Shown: positions 1 to 9,001, numbered from the stretch's first letter. The stretch is 64,000 nt of DNA from Isoetes taiwanensis (GCA_021234155.1 JAJEKV010000167.1:899943-963942), one strand, 5' to 3'. Made by a program: numbers and translations. Notes: generated by a model not told the origin, from the letters alone.

Positions 1-1140
1 CTTCTTACATTGTATTAATAGTTTTCAAGGTTTGCGTTACAATCTAATCTAGACAGTTTCAAGGACATTGATCTATGGTATGTTGATATATCTGAATGTA
101 CTGTTATTTAAGTCATGAATGGTTGCAACTCCTATAAAAGATCAATTTTACATTGAAGCCCTATAGAAATACGCGCTGCTACTTATGTCCAGCAATGCCG
201 GGCACCTGTTTACTAGTAATTAATCTATATCTTTTTCAGTTTGTGGCTAAAGCCTTGTGCCAAAGCTCCATATAAAAGATTTGATCTTTGGGTTTATGGG
301 TGAGTTCCACATAAACTTTAGATTTGTAGTACATCTTTCTTTAGTGATATCCCATTCAAGATGAAGAGAGATATTGAATCCATGAGTAAGATACCTGTAA
401 GCTTTCTTACCATTTACATGTCGTTGAGAATATGAGTCATGCATGATACCCTCGATTATAATATCTGTAATTGCTTGATAGAGCATAGCACGATCATCTC
501 CCAAACCTTTTACTAGATTTATCAATAATATTGTTCCATACCTCACTGGCAGTAATTCTAAGAGAAAAAGGGATCCCAAGAATCTTAGATTTAGTAGTTA
601 GAGGGAGATACTCACATCCTAGGGATTAAGCTATTTGCTCTTTCTTTACCTGCTCTAGAGGCATGAGCTTTGATTTTCTTGGATTAATTTTGCATCCTGA
701 GTATGTGTTAGTGTCTTGCAGGATAGTTAGAGTGTTGGTAATAGATCTCTCCTCCATTTCAATGAAATGAAACATGTCATCTGCAAAATTGGCATTGAGA
801 AAGAATTGTTCCTTCTGAGTGTGAGGAAGCTTTAGTACAATGATCCTGTTATCCTAATCGACTTTCTGAAAAGCACCACTTAAAGCTTCTATGACAATAA
901 GAAAGAAAAAAGAGGGTAGAGGACAACCTTGTTTGACTCCTCTGTTTCTAAAAGAATGGACTGCATTCTCCATTGATCAAGATAGAGGATCTGAAATTCT
1001 TGAGAACAACAAAGAAAATGCTAATGACCTCCTGAGAGAAGCCCATTTTCTAGCACCACTTGAAGAGGAAAATCCAGCTGACTGTGTCAAAGGCCTTGGT
1101 AATGTCTAACTTGAGCAAGACTAAATTTTACTTTGACTCT
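1..1140 (-). mobile_element. LINE (non-LTR retrotransposon) fragment, reverse transcriptase to C-terminal domain
   Basis: Read on the minus strand, this stretch encodes pieces of a LINE pol protein. RT motif A is seen as DITKAFDTVSW at about 1083-1131. The catalytic FADD motif is at about 774-791, inside ANFADDMF. A later frame (247-579) ends in a zf-RVT-like segment with the spacing FMWNSPINPKIKSFIW. Stops and frameshifts separate the pieces, so it is not functional. The element runs off the left edge of the window, so its 3' end is not seen. It is oriented opposite to the LINE that begins near 1500. Identification as a LINE RT is firm; the clade is not assigned. Confidence 0.8.
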
Positions 1141-1499
1141 TTTGCCCAATGCATACCAATGATGGTATTGTTGGGATTTCGATCATGGCTTAGAGATTTG
1201 TATCATATATTGTAAAATATCTGTACACTAAAATCAATTCACGTATAGAGATAAGATCGACCCTTTTTAAAAAGGGCAAAACGTGTCATGTGGTTTTTGC
1301 CGAGGCTAATTTATATTCAGAAGAGCGGACGGCAAAGGTCTCCGTCTGAACAGTAGCAGACATATCGGATTTGTTGTTGAAGCTATTATGTTGAACCAGT
1401 TACTGTACAAATAGGTTATTGTCCATCGTCATTGTTTTTTTGTTATCCAATCAAAAGTGGGAGACTAAAAAGCTCGAGAGTTAATTTATCGTACACTCA
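1141..1499. other. no recognisable gene
   Basis: AT-rich spacer between two LINE fragments. I see no coding frame, repeat or RNA gene in it. Confidence 0.5.
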
Positions 1500-1585
1500 G
1501 TCAATCGTCTAATTGGGTGGGCATTGTCTCACGCCAGGCTCAAAGTCTCACGCCTGAGGACATGCACTTGGCACATGCAATTATT
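1500..1585 (+). mobile_element. LINE, 5' flank of the E1 insertion site (same LINE as 9002-10795)
   Basis: The plus-strand frame ending here (PEDMHLAHAIIVV) continues without a break into PPETSNISVHFDP on the other side of E1 when one copy of the GTTGT target duplication is removed. The context resembles the sequence after a LINE YADD motif. This shows that E1 landed inside an older LINE. The ADD residues themselves have decayed, so the assignment rests mainly on continuity with the right-hand part. Confidence 0.55.
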
Positions 1586-1590
1586 GTTGT
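1586..1590. repeat. target site duplication of E1, left copy (GTTGT)
   Basis: GTTGT directly abuts the TGTGACG end of E1. The same five bases follow the CGTCACA end at 8997-9001. A 5-bp duplication is normal for Ty3/gypsy integration. Confidence 0.93.
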
Positions 1591-2663
1591 TGTGACGCTC
1601 CCTGCTAAATCTACGGCACCCGGCCGTACACTCGGCAGGAAATCCCCCATCCGGTCCTTCAACCGCACGGGCCCTCCGTCTATCCCGCACTCTGAGAGGA
1701 TCGTAGTGCGGGAAGGGGACACGAAGGTGTCTTGCGTGCCCTTCCCCTATGGGTTCCTATCACAGCGAAAGCACAAACATTGTCAGAACTAGCAATAACT
1801 ATACATCACACTACCTCGAAGGGTAGCTCATCCACATATCCATAGGTGCAAAGAACATAAACATATGCCATAAACATAGCCCGGTGGGTTCCTATGCACA
1901 GGCCGCAACTAATAGGAACTACGGGATCTATACTAGGAGCATACTACATATGGCCCTAGGTCTCTACCCCCTTTCCCAATACAAGAGGAGCAACATGATC
2001 AACCAACATCACGTACATCATATCATGATAAACATCATAAGAACATCTTAACCTAATCATACATATCTAACTTACAGTTAGGGTTCCGTGATTAGGGTTC
2101 AAGATGTTCAGTAAGGGTTCTAGGATGGCTCTACTCTAGATACAAGATACAAACCCATCTGGAGTGCTATCTTCCAGATGAACTACTACGAACTCTACTC
2201 CACCTACCTGCTCCAGAAGCGCTTCCTCCCATCCCTGGTGTCTCCATTGCTCCTTGACGGGGTCGAGGTCGTGCTCCCTCTATGATCATACACACACTTC
2301 GGGGGCTGCTGCGCCAGGCTATGCTACGACGGACGATGCTCGAAACGGGGTTTCGAGTGCGTAGATGAGTGTTCAGGTGCTAGAGTCAGGGAAAAGGGTC
2401 TAGGGTTAGGGTTTCAGCCAATATAGGTGGGGGTCCACATGGGATGCCACGTGGCACCACTAGGATGGGGCCGTGTGGCGGTTGCCCAATAGGATAAGGC
2501 CATGTGGAAATGGTCCTTATCCTAAGGTTATCTAAGTTAAACAATTAACTTAGATATGTGCCCCTTGCCACTTCAAGGTATACAAGGCTACATGTGTAGA
2601 CTTGTATAGTGACGGGTCCAGGAATATACGTATCTAAAGCGTATTTTCCCCTAGAACGTCACA
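1591..2663 (-). repeat. 3' LTR of E1 (1073 bp, internally deleted)
   Basis: It matches the LTR at 7365-8996 over its whole length except for a missing block of about 556 bp, which corresponds to roughly 7655-8215 of the other copy. The block is lost between short CAT-containing repeats near 1875. Otherwise the two copies look about 1-2% different by eye. Confidence 0.93.
2446..2455. promoter_or_regulatory. G-box palindrome in the 3' LTR of E1
   Basis: GCCACGTGGC is a perfect ACGT-core palindrome, the plant G-box bound by bZIP and bHLH factors. It is repeated in the 5' LTR at 8779-8788. In E2 the equivalent site reads GCCAAGTGGC, so the core is lost there. A regulatory role is inferred from the motif alone. 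Confidence 0.4.
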
Positions 2664-2675
2664 TTCTCCCCCCTT
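2664..2675 (-). promoter_or_regulatory. polypurine tract of E1
   Basis: On the minus strand AAGGGGGGAGAA lies directly against the TGTGACG start of the 3' LTR, the required position for the plus-strand primer. E2 has the same arrangement at 63236-63247. Confidence 0.9.
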
Positions 2676-2680
2676 AGGAC

Positions 2681-2698
2681 AATGCTGTCCTCAGCATT
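2681..2698 (-). other. PPT-side hairpin of E1
   Basis: AATGCTG-AGGA-CAGCATT is a perfect 7-bp stem with a 4-base loop, a few bases upstream of the polypurine tract. E2 keeps it unchanged at 63212-63229 even though surrounding bases differ. Confidence 0.6.
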
Positions 2699-2868
2699 GT
2701 GCTAAGGTGACGAACCTACACTATTCCTGCAAAACAACATAAGTGCACAACTTCAATTTAGCTTAATTGATCAACTTCCTTATTAAATGGTTTATTAACA
2801 AACATTTAGGCTATATTTGTACTTATACAAAATTATATAGCCTTAACAAGGTTGCTCCTTATAATAAT

Positions 2869-3060
2869 TCAACGGTCCCCAAAGGCCTTACCCTGAACTT
2901 TCAACGGACCCTCTTCAACACCTTGCTGAGATAGTGGTGGAGGAGGTGGTGGTGCCGGTGAATATTCCTGGGTGTTCATCAATGGGGTGGCCCAATGAAT
3001 CAGCTGGTGCATCTGGTTCCTCATCTGGGTGAGCCTTGCGTTGATTGATTCCACCGTCAT
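2869..3060 (-). pseudogene. gag-like N-terminal remnant in E1
   Basis: The 63-residue frame begins SINARLTQMRNQMHQLI and runs into a proline tract (PAPPPPPPLSQQG). Plant Ty3/gypsy Gag proteins often start with such a Q/M-rich helix followed by prolines. It is the last frame before the 3' LTR. The rest of gag and all of pol are absent, which fits an internal deletion. Without a database match the Gag call is an inference from composition and position. Confidence 0.35.
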
Positions 3061-3380
3061 TTCCTCATTGTTGTCATCTTGTTCACGTCCAAATAAGTTT
3101 CTAGGTACCCATTGGTAATGTCGACCCTGGCCTTGAGAACCTGAGCCAGTGTTCCTGGCTGCAAGGATTGATCATCACTGCTTGTTATTTAGGTTACACA
3201 TCAATCATCCCTACTTATAATTGGATTATTGTTAGGTACAAAAGAAATTACGTGAAAATTCCACTTACAAGTCAAGAACATAGTAAGTCATTAATATATA
3301 GAAATACATTTCATGAATTACATGATAATATCTGAAAGGAAAAATATTACAATTTAATTGAAAACAAAGCAAATTTTCTA

Positions 3381-4857
3381 TCATCGATGCTCCCTCATGG
3401 ACTTGAAGAAGTTCTTGACGTTCTTGAGTCGTAAGCCTTTGCCGACGTTCTGCAAGATCCTTGCGGCCGATCCTCCTTCAAGTGCTCTTGCCATCTGAGG
3501 TGCAGGGAGTTCGGGTGCCGTCGCCGCCACTACTGACAATGTTGCATCCCTGAGATGTCCCCTGGCGAAGTCGAGGCAATGAAGAGCTACAGATCTCTTA
3601 AAGAGGATAACATGATCTGTTTTGTAATCTATTTTAGCATGCTGCCCGAAGCCTGAAAGTGCTACAAGGAGCGCCATGGACTCTTCCCCTCTTGGGCTGA
3701 ACTCCTTATGGAAGACTATCATATGCCCTTGGCTAAGGGCCGGAAGATAGTATCTGAGTGCCTTGCCCTTCGCTGTGCCCTCGGTTCCCGTACCTCTTCT
3801 CTGAGCTGCTTCGCCGAAGACATCTAATGCGAAAAGGTCTTCGTGATCCCTCCACATTGTTGTCGCGTTCTCCAAGTTGATGCTGCTGGATGCTTCGCGC
3901 ATGCTCCTGGAACGCACTGGTCGGCTGGAGCTTGGGCCTCTTCCTGGCTTGTACAATCTGCTTTGTATCTGCTGGAACTCTTCCTCTAAGATGATGGGTT
4001 CCTATTGTTGATAGATCTGCCTTATCTGCTGATAAGCCACTATATCTGACATTGTCTCCCCGGCGTAGGAGTGCCGCTCTGCTAACTCCCTTGGAATTTC
4101 CTGATAGAAGTAGTCGATGAAGTCGCTGCCCTGTTGTTTTGCAATTAAGCCTAAGAGCTCATCGATCCTGAGGCCTTCTTCTTGGCAGTAAGGAAGGTTG
4201 AGGATGTCGTTGGCCAGTATTTACTCCTCGCCGTCGATGATCATTGGAGAGAGGGCCGTGATGCCGATTGGCGGTTCGAAATCTCGCCTTAATGTGCCTT
4301 CTTGCCGGGCTATTCGCCTCTCCATCCTCCTTGCTTCTCTCCTCTTCCAACTTGGGTTCTCCTCCCCTTGTTGCTCGTAGTCTTGCTCAATCTGCAGCAT
4401 AGGTGTTCCTGAGATGGAGCCATAGTACTCGTACTCTGAAGACTCGATCTCATGGATGTTGATCTGCTCCCTTCGGGTGTCGAGAGCTGCTAAATCTAAA
4501 GGCTGAATTGAGGGCTCTCCGGGCTGAGAGGTATCTATGCCTATTATGCTTGCAGGTCATGTAATCGGGCATATTTCTGGTCCTATCCCACAGTTTACTC
4601 TTGCCCTTGGATCCTCCCCCTACAGCTTGGGTAAGCGAATCTAGGGATACCCATTTTCCTCCCCTAGGCGGCAAGCTAACTTCCCAGGGTAGGATCTGCT
4701 GGTCATACTGGCAAATGATATCAGTGTAGAAGGGAGTTCTGGTCAATGTTGTATGAAGATCAAAGAGATGGTCAAAGACATGGAAGGCTTGCTCAGCAGG
4801 GAAATCATGGATGTGATTGGCAGCATCATACTATCTGACGAAGCTAGAGGGCGCCAT
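3381..4857 (-). pseudogene. ORF2 of E1, unknown protein conserved in E2
   Basis: Minus-strand coding region of about 490 codons from an ATG at 4855-4857 (MAPSSFVR), broken by stops near 4830, 4220 and 4010 and a frameshift near 4490. Readable blocks match E2 in order: FHVFDHLFDLHTT with FQVLQHTFDIYETT; PYCQEEGLRIDELLGLI with PYCIDQGLCLDELLAII; DFIDYFYQEIPREL with DFVDYSEQKLPREI; MIVFHKEFSPRGEES with IVVFHKQFSHKGAGA; DHVILFKRSVALHCLDFARG with DHVILIWRSMPLHYLHLARG. I recognise no domain. It could be a very divergent Gag or an extra structural protein. It lies between the H3-like ORF and the gag-like remnant and has its own TATA box about 110 bp upstream. Confidence 0.6.
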
Positions 4858-4964
4858 AAGGCAGAGATGGATGTAGAAAATGGTTTGTAAAGATCAATGG
4901 GAGACTGGAAAATCGCCTAGGATGCTAAGAGCAATTCTGATGAGGAAAAAATGACAAATGGGGT

Positions 4965-4977
4965 CCCCTTTTATAGG
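4965..4977 (-). promoter_or_regulatory. TATA box upstream of ORF2 in E1
   Basis: CCTATAAAAGGGG on the minus strand is a textbook TATA box, about 110 bp upstream of the ORF2 ATG. It suggests ORF2 may be transcribed separately from the LTR promoter. No transcript evidence is available here. Confidence 0.45.
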
Positions 4978-5156
4978 CTAAGGTCTACCTTGGGTTCCGT
5001 GCACAAGGGTTCTTGATAGGAAAACTTTTGTTCGTGGGCTATGGGTGTCCAAATGAGCTACCATGAAGTGCAAATCTAAGCAAAGCAAAGCAAGAAACAC
5101 TACATGGCAGGTTATTGGGTCAAGTTTGGTCAAATTAGGCTAAAAAGGGTCAAACC

Positions 5157-5219
5157 GGGTCAGTTCGCGTGAATCGCCTCTGCGTCGCGAACGCAGGCCG
5201 TTTTCGCGCGGTCAGACCC
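5157..5219 (-). repeat. GC-rich hairpin repeat of E1, copy 1
   Basis: A 63-bp unit with nested inverted repeats: GGGTC against GACCC at the ends, TTCGCGC-type arms inside, and CTGCGT against ACGCAG around a CGCGA centre. It is nearly identical to the copy at 5358-5420, about 201 bp away. The unit stands out in AT-rich surroundings. Confidence 0.8.
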
Positions 5220-5357
5220 GATTAGGGTCATTTTGGTTCCAGATAAGGTTTTCTAGGAATTTTAAGATCCTAACATGACTATTTGGTTCAATTCTGATCT
5301 AGCTAGCAGCTTATCTCATGGAATTTGGACATGTATTGATGCCATTTTGGCCAAATC

Positions 5358-5420
5358 GGGTCAGTTCGCGCGAATCGCCTCTGCGTCGCGAACGCAGGCC
5401 GTTTTCGCGCGGTCAGACCC
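5358..5420 (-). repeat. GC-rich hairpin repeat of E1, copy 2
   Basis: Second copy of the 63-bp hairpin unit, with about one base different. The pair sits between the H3-like ORF and ORF2. E2 has a comparable pair of 67-bp GC-rich hairpins at 57389-57455 and 57601-57667, also upstream of ORF2. Confidence 0.8.
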
Positions 5421-5651
5421 GGTTTCGCCAATTTTGCTTTAGGGTTCCATTTTTTTTTCTAGGATGTCTAATGTTTAGACTATTATGTACATTTTAATCA
5501 TGCTACACAAAAAACTATGCTATCATTCGAGCTATTTAACCACATTTTTATGTAAAAATTTAATCAATTTACAAAAACAAGAACTTATGTATTTATAGAG
5601 AACAGTTTAATTACATTAAAACTTTAATTATGATTACAAAATTGGGAGAAC

Positions 5652-6782
5652 TCAAGGGTACTCCTTGCGGATTCTCTGCGCCAAATGGATATCTTTGGGC
5701 ATGACAGTTACCCTTTTGGCGTGGATGGCACAGAGATTGCCTTCTTCGAAAAGCTGCGTCAGCTCTGCTTCGGCAGCTACTTGCAAGACTCGTGTGGTTA
5801 AGGAAGTTACCCTATAATCAGTCACGAATTCTTGCATCACCTCCCGCATCAGGCGCTCAAACGACGCCTTCCTAATCAGGAGATTAGTACACTGTTGGAA
5901 GTGCCTAATCTCCCAAAAGACGCGGGCGTGCCGAGAGTTAGGCCCATGGTGGGCCTTCTTCGGCTTCTCCGGACGTGGGGGTGGCGGCTTCAGCTGGTTC
6001 TTCTTCGGCCGGCCGCCTTTGACGTAGCGCTCCACGTTCTGCTTACAATACCAGTCATTGTACCTCGTCCAGCAACGGAGGTACTCTTGGTATGCCCTCA
6101 TGCGGCGTTTGAATTGGCGCTCCTCGCGGAGCGCAAATGGCCGCTCACCCACCTTCTGCTTCTTTACTACCTTCGGTGGCTTGGGCCACTTCGGGTAGGG
6201 TGGGCGTGCGTTGGGGTCTGAGGATTCCCCAACGACTTCGTCTCCCTCCTCCTGGAGTTCCTCCTCCTCTTCGCCTCCTCCTTCCACCTCTTCTTCCTCG
6301 TCCACCTCGCGCGGGGGAGGTTCTTCGATCACGACGGTCCCGCGAGGCCTATCGTTTCTCCTCTTTGTTCTCCGCTCCTTCTCCCTAAGCTCCCTCTCCC
6401 TCTTCTTTCTCGCGGCTGTTTCTTCTGGCCACTCCGCCACCTTGTTCTTGCCCTTCTTCTTGGGTGAAGAAGGGCCCGGCTGCTCCATCTGGTGCTGCTG
6501 CTCCTGTTCTTCATCCTGCTCCTCCTCTCGGCCTGAGAGGTCACCCACGTGAACTGTCTCGCCGGTCTGCTGGGACTGGGCCGACGAAGAACTACTGCTG
6601 CTGGTAGGGCTGCCCTCCTCCGAAGGGTGGAAGGTGTCATCGGTGGAGGAAGACGCCTCGTCACCTGGCTTCGGCCGAAGGTGTGGCGGAACCTGCTTAC
6701 CATGACGACCTATTGCTACCTGTGCCATCGAGAGTGTGGGTCTCTCACCAAACTTCCTGGCTGTCTCCTTGGTGCGTGCCAT
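5652..6782 (-). CDS. histone H3-like protein encoded by LTR retrotransposon E1
   Basis: Intact 376-codon frame. I chose the ATG at 6780-6782 because it gives [10 protein letters not shown], matching the H3 tail MARTKQTARK; the frame stays open upstream only with a non-ATG start. Residues 2-10 keep the H3 K4 and K9 positions. Residues 11 to about 283 form a linker absent from normal H3: serine-rich and glutamine-rich tracts, a long glutamate run, several lysine/arginine clusters that could act in nuclear import, and a proline/lysine-rich end. Residues 284-376 are an H3 histone fold with [15 protein letters not shown] (alpha-N), [12 protein letters not shown] (alpha-1), [11 protein letters not shown] and MPKDI kept. 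I count about 53 identities in 93 aligned positions, with no gap. Loop 1 has canonical length, unlike most plant CENH3. There is no intron. The role is unknown; nucleosome incorporation or an effect on chromatin at integration sites are inferences. Confidence 0.93.
   Translation of the reverse strand: MARTKETARKFGERPTLSMAQVAIGRHGKQVPPHLRPKPGDEASSSTDDTFHPSEEGSPTSSSSSSSAQSQQTGETVHVGDLSGREEEQDEEQEQQHQMEQPGPSSPKKKGKNKVAEWPEETAARKKRERELREKERRTKRRNDRPRGTVVIEEPPPREVDEEEEVEGGGEEEEELQEEGDEVVGESSDPNARPPYPKWPKPPKVVKKQKVGERPFALREERQFKRRMRAYQEYLRCWTRYNDWYCKQNVERYVKGGRPKKNQLKPPPPRPEKPKKAHHGPNSRHARVFWEIRHFQQCTNLLIRKASFERLMREVMQEFVTDYRVTSLTTRVLQVAAEAELTQLFEEGNLCAIHAKRVTVMPKDIHLAQRIRKEYP
5655..5933 (-). other. 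H3 histone-fold domain within the E1 ORF
   Basis: These 93 codons align end to end with the H3 core. Conserved stretches include [24 protein letters not shown] and RIR near the C terminus. The cysteine and histidine equivalent to H3 C110 and H113, and the KRVT segment after alpha-2, are present. Changes cluster in alpha-2 ([19 protein letters not shown]), which may affect contacts with H4 or the H3-H3 interface. Confidence 0.95.
6753..6782 (-). other. H3 N-terminal tail match ([10 protein letters not shown])
   Basis: Nine of ten residues equal the H3 start, with Q5 changed to E and S10 changed to F just after. R2, T3, K4, T6, R8 and K9 are kept, so the substrate contexts for H3K4 and H3K9 modifying enzymes are largely present. 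Tail sites around K14, K18, K23 and K27 are not recognisable further on. Confidence 0.9.
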
Positions 6783-6870
6783 ATTTAACGATCTAGGAAA
6801 TGGATGACGTAAGGCTGAGCAAGAGAGATAAGGTGGAGGAAAAGGTTGGGGGGGAAATAAGGTGGCAAAG

Positions 6871-6880
6871 ATATTTAAAA
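6871..6880 (-). promoter_or_regulatory. possible TATA box upstream of the H3-like ORF
   Basis: TTTTAAATAT lies on the minus strand about 90 bp upstream of the ATG at 6782. It is AT-rich rather than canonical, so this is a weak call. If real, the H3-like ORF could be transcribed apart from the LTR. Confidence 0.3.
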
Positions 6881-7328
6881 GGAGGTGCTCTAGGGAATAT
6901 TCTCTTACCATTAATACCACTTATTAGCCCCCCTTATTAATTACTCCAATATAACTTAATTATTAGTATATATTTAATTATTGGTGTATATACTTAATTT
7001 CGTATTATACTTTAAAATTTTCAAATTTTCCTAATAGTTTGGAGTGTTAATTATGAATTTGCACCATTTTTCACTCAGGTCTCGGATTGGCATGATTCTT
7101 CGACCCATTTTAGGTGAAATTTGATGCAGATGCATAATTTTCACTTCAAATTTACTAGAAGGTGAATTTGACTTGTTCTTTTTCGTCATCTACCACTTAG
7201 CCTGCTTTTACGGACCCACTAACTAGGGGAAAAAAATTTCCCCCTATTTTCGAGGTTCCATGGTGGAAATTTTCATTTCACACCCTATCAGGATTGTTAG
7301 ACTACTTCCAAGGATTTGGTCAGTGCTA

Positions 7329-7348
7329 GTTCTTGGTCAACCAAGAAC
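7329..7348 (-). other. PBS-side hairpin of E1
   Basis: GTTCTTGG-TTGA-CCAAGAAC in element sense, an 8-bp stem with a 4-base loop, three bases downstream of the primer binding site. E2 has GATCTTGG-TTGA-CCAAGATC at the same spacing. The second base pair changed from T-A to A-T, a compensatory change. Confidence 0.65.
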
Positions 7349-7351
7349 ATC

Positions 7352-7363
7352 GCTCTGATACCA
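7352..7363 (-). promoter_or_regulatory. primer binding site of E1 (initiator tRNA-Met)
   Basis: TGGTATCAGAGC on the minus strand, complementary to the 3' end of plant initiator tRNA-Met, one base from the 5' LTR. This is the usual primer of plant Ty3/gypsy elements and fixes the element's orientation. Confidence 0.93.
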
Positions 7364-7364
7364 T

Positions 7365-8996
7365 TGTGACGCTCCCTGCTAAATATACAGCACCCGGCCG
7401 TATACTCGGCAGGAAATCCCCCATCCGGTCCTTCAACCGCACGGGCCCTCCGTCTATCCCGCACTCTGAGAGGATCGTAGTGCGGGAAGGGGACACGAAG
7501 GTGTCTTGCGTGCCCTTCCCCTATGGGCTCCTATCACAGCGGAAGCACAAACATCGTCAGAACTAGCAATAACTATACATCACACTACCTCGAAGGGTAG
7601 CTCATCCACATATCCATAGGTGCAAAGAACATAAACATATGCCATAAAACATGAGAGCTCCTACCCGTGGCTCCATCACATAAGGAAGTCGATTGACTGG
7701 ATAGGCCTCAAGATAGAGCAGACCGAATCATGACAATGGCGGGGCTGGCATAAGACAATGGCTAGGGTTGACCACTCCATCCGCCCCTCCTGTGCATACT
7801 TTGCAGATGGGCTCAATCATGCTCTGGCATGACTCTAGCCTTCCGGATACGTAGTCCCATGGCATCAGCCATCGGGACTACTCCAGGTTACATCTCCCCG
7901 GTCCGTTGAGGCAGGAAGGGTTGCATCTCCCCTTCCCGGGGTCTAGAGGTTCCACGGGCGGCTAGAGAATCGTGGCGACACACAATTCATACCCGACTGA
8001 ACCCCCAAAACAAGAGCCAAGCTGACACTTGAAACTCTTGAGAGGCAGGGCGACACCATCGCCCCAAGAGGTGTCGGACCCATGCTCGGCCCATACGTAG
8101 TGACCGACCATAAGCCTAACCCACTATGGGATCCCCCGTAGCCCCCATTCGGCAGGGATCCTCCCTCCGCATTGCCTCTAGCCCCGTTGTGTAGTGCTGA
8201 GTCACATCATAGCCTCCATAGCCCGGTGGGTTCCTATGCACAGGCCGCAACTAATAGGAACTAGGGGATCTATACCAGGAGCATACTACATATGGCCCTA
8301 GGTCTCTACCCCCTTCCCAATACAAACATGATCAACCAACATCACGTACATCATATCACGATAAACATCATAAGAACATCTTAACCTAATCATACATATC
8401 TAACTTACAGTTAGGGTTCCGTGATTAGGGTTCAAGATGTTCAGTAAGGGTTCTAGGATGGCTCTACTCTAGATACAAGATACAAACCCATCTGGAGTGC
8501 TATCTTCCAGATGAACTACTACGAACTCTACTCCACCTACCTGCTCCAGAAGCACTTCCTCCCATCCCTGGTGTCTCCATTGCTCCTTGACGGGGTCGAG
8601 GTCGTGCTCCCTCTATGATCATACACACACTTCGGGGGCTGCTGTGCCAGGCTATGCTACGACGGACGATGCTCGAAACGGGGTTTCGAGTGCGTAGATG
8701 AGTGTTCAGGTGCTAGAGTCAGGGAAAAGGGTCTAGGGTTAGGGTTTCAGCCAATATAGGTGGGGGTCCACATGGGATGCCACGTGGCACCACTAGGATG
8801 GGGCCGTGTAGCGGTTGCCCAATAGGATAAGGCCATGTGGAAATGGGCCTTATCCTAAGGTGATCTAAGTTAAACAATTAACTTAGATATGTGCCCCTTG
8901 CCACTTCAAGGTATACAAGGCTACATGTGTAGACTTGTATAGTGACGGGTCCAAGAATATTCGTATCTAAGGCGTATTTTCCCCTGGAACGTCACA
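7365..8996 (-). repeat. 5' LTR of E1 (1632 bp)
   Basis: Full-length LTR bounded by TGTGACG and CGTCACA. It includes the block missing from the 3' LTR. Large parts match the E2 LTRs (for example GTGTCGCCCTG and TCTCAAGAGTT segments), showing family membership. A TATATTGG-like site on the minus strand at about 8751-8760 sits where E2 has ATATAAAAGG, and a G-box lies at 8779-8788. Confidence 0.93.
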
Positions 8997-9001
8997 GTTG
9001 T
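8997..9001. repeat. target site duplication of E1, right copy (GTTGT)
   Basis: Matches 1586-1590 exactly. Confidence 0.93.

Larger units (their letters stand above)
1591..8996 (-). mobile_element. E1, complete non-autonomous Ty3/gypsy LTR retrotransposon with a histone H3-like ORF
   Basis: The element has two LTRs bounded by TGTGACG and CGTCACA, a 5-bp target duplication, a primer binding site for initiator tRNA-Met inside the right LTR, and a polypurine tract inside the left LTR. It therefore reads on the minus strand: 5' LTR 7365-8996, H3-like ORF 5652-6782, hairpin pair 5157-5420, ORF2 3381-4857, gag-like remnant 2869-3060, 3' LTR 1591-2663. I find no protease, reverse transcriptase, RNase H or integrase in the 4.7-kb interior, so it would need proteins from a relative such as E2. 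The LTRs differ by few substitutions plus one deletion, which suggests a fairly recent insertion. Confidence 0.93.

Noticed and set aside
5652-6782. Calling the H3-like protein a CENH3
   Set aside because: Loop 1 has canonical H3 length and the tail is canonical-like for ten residues. Plant CENH3 usually has a longer loop 1 and a different tail after MARTK. It is better described as a divergent H3-like protein.
5832-6788. Several open frames on the plus strand, rich in P, S and R
   Set aside because: They are the antisense of the H3-like ORF. Composition follows from its glutamate- and lysine-rich codons and no domain is visible.
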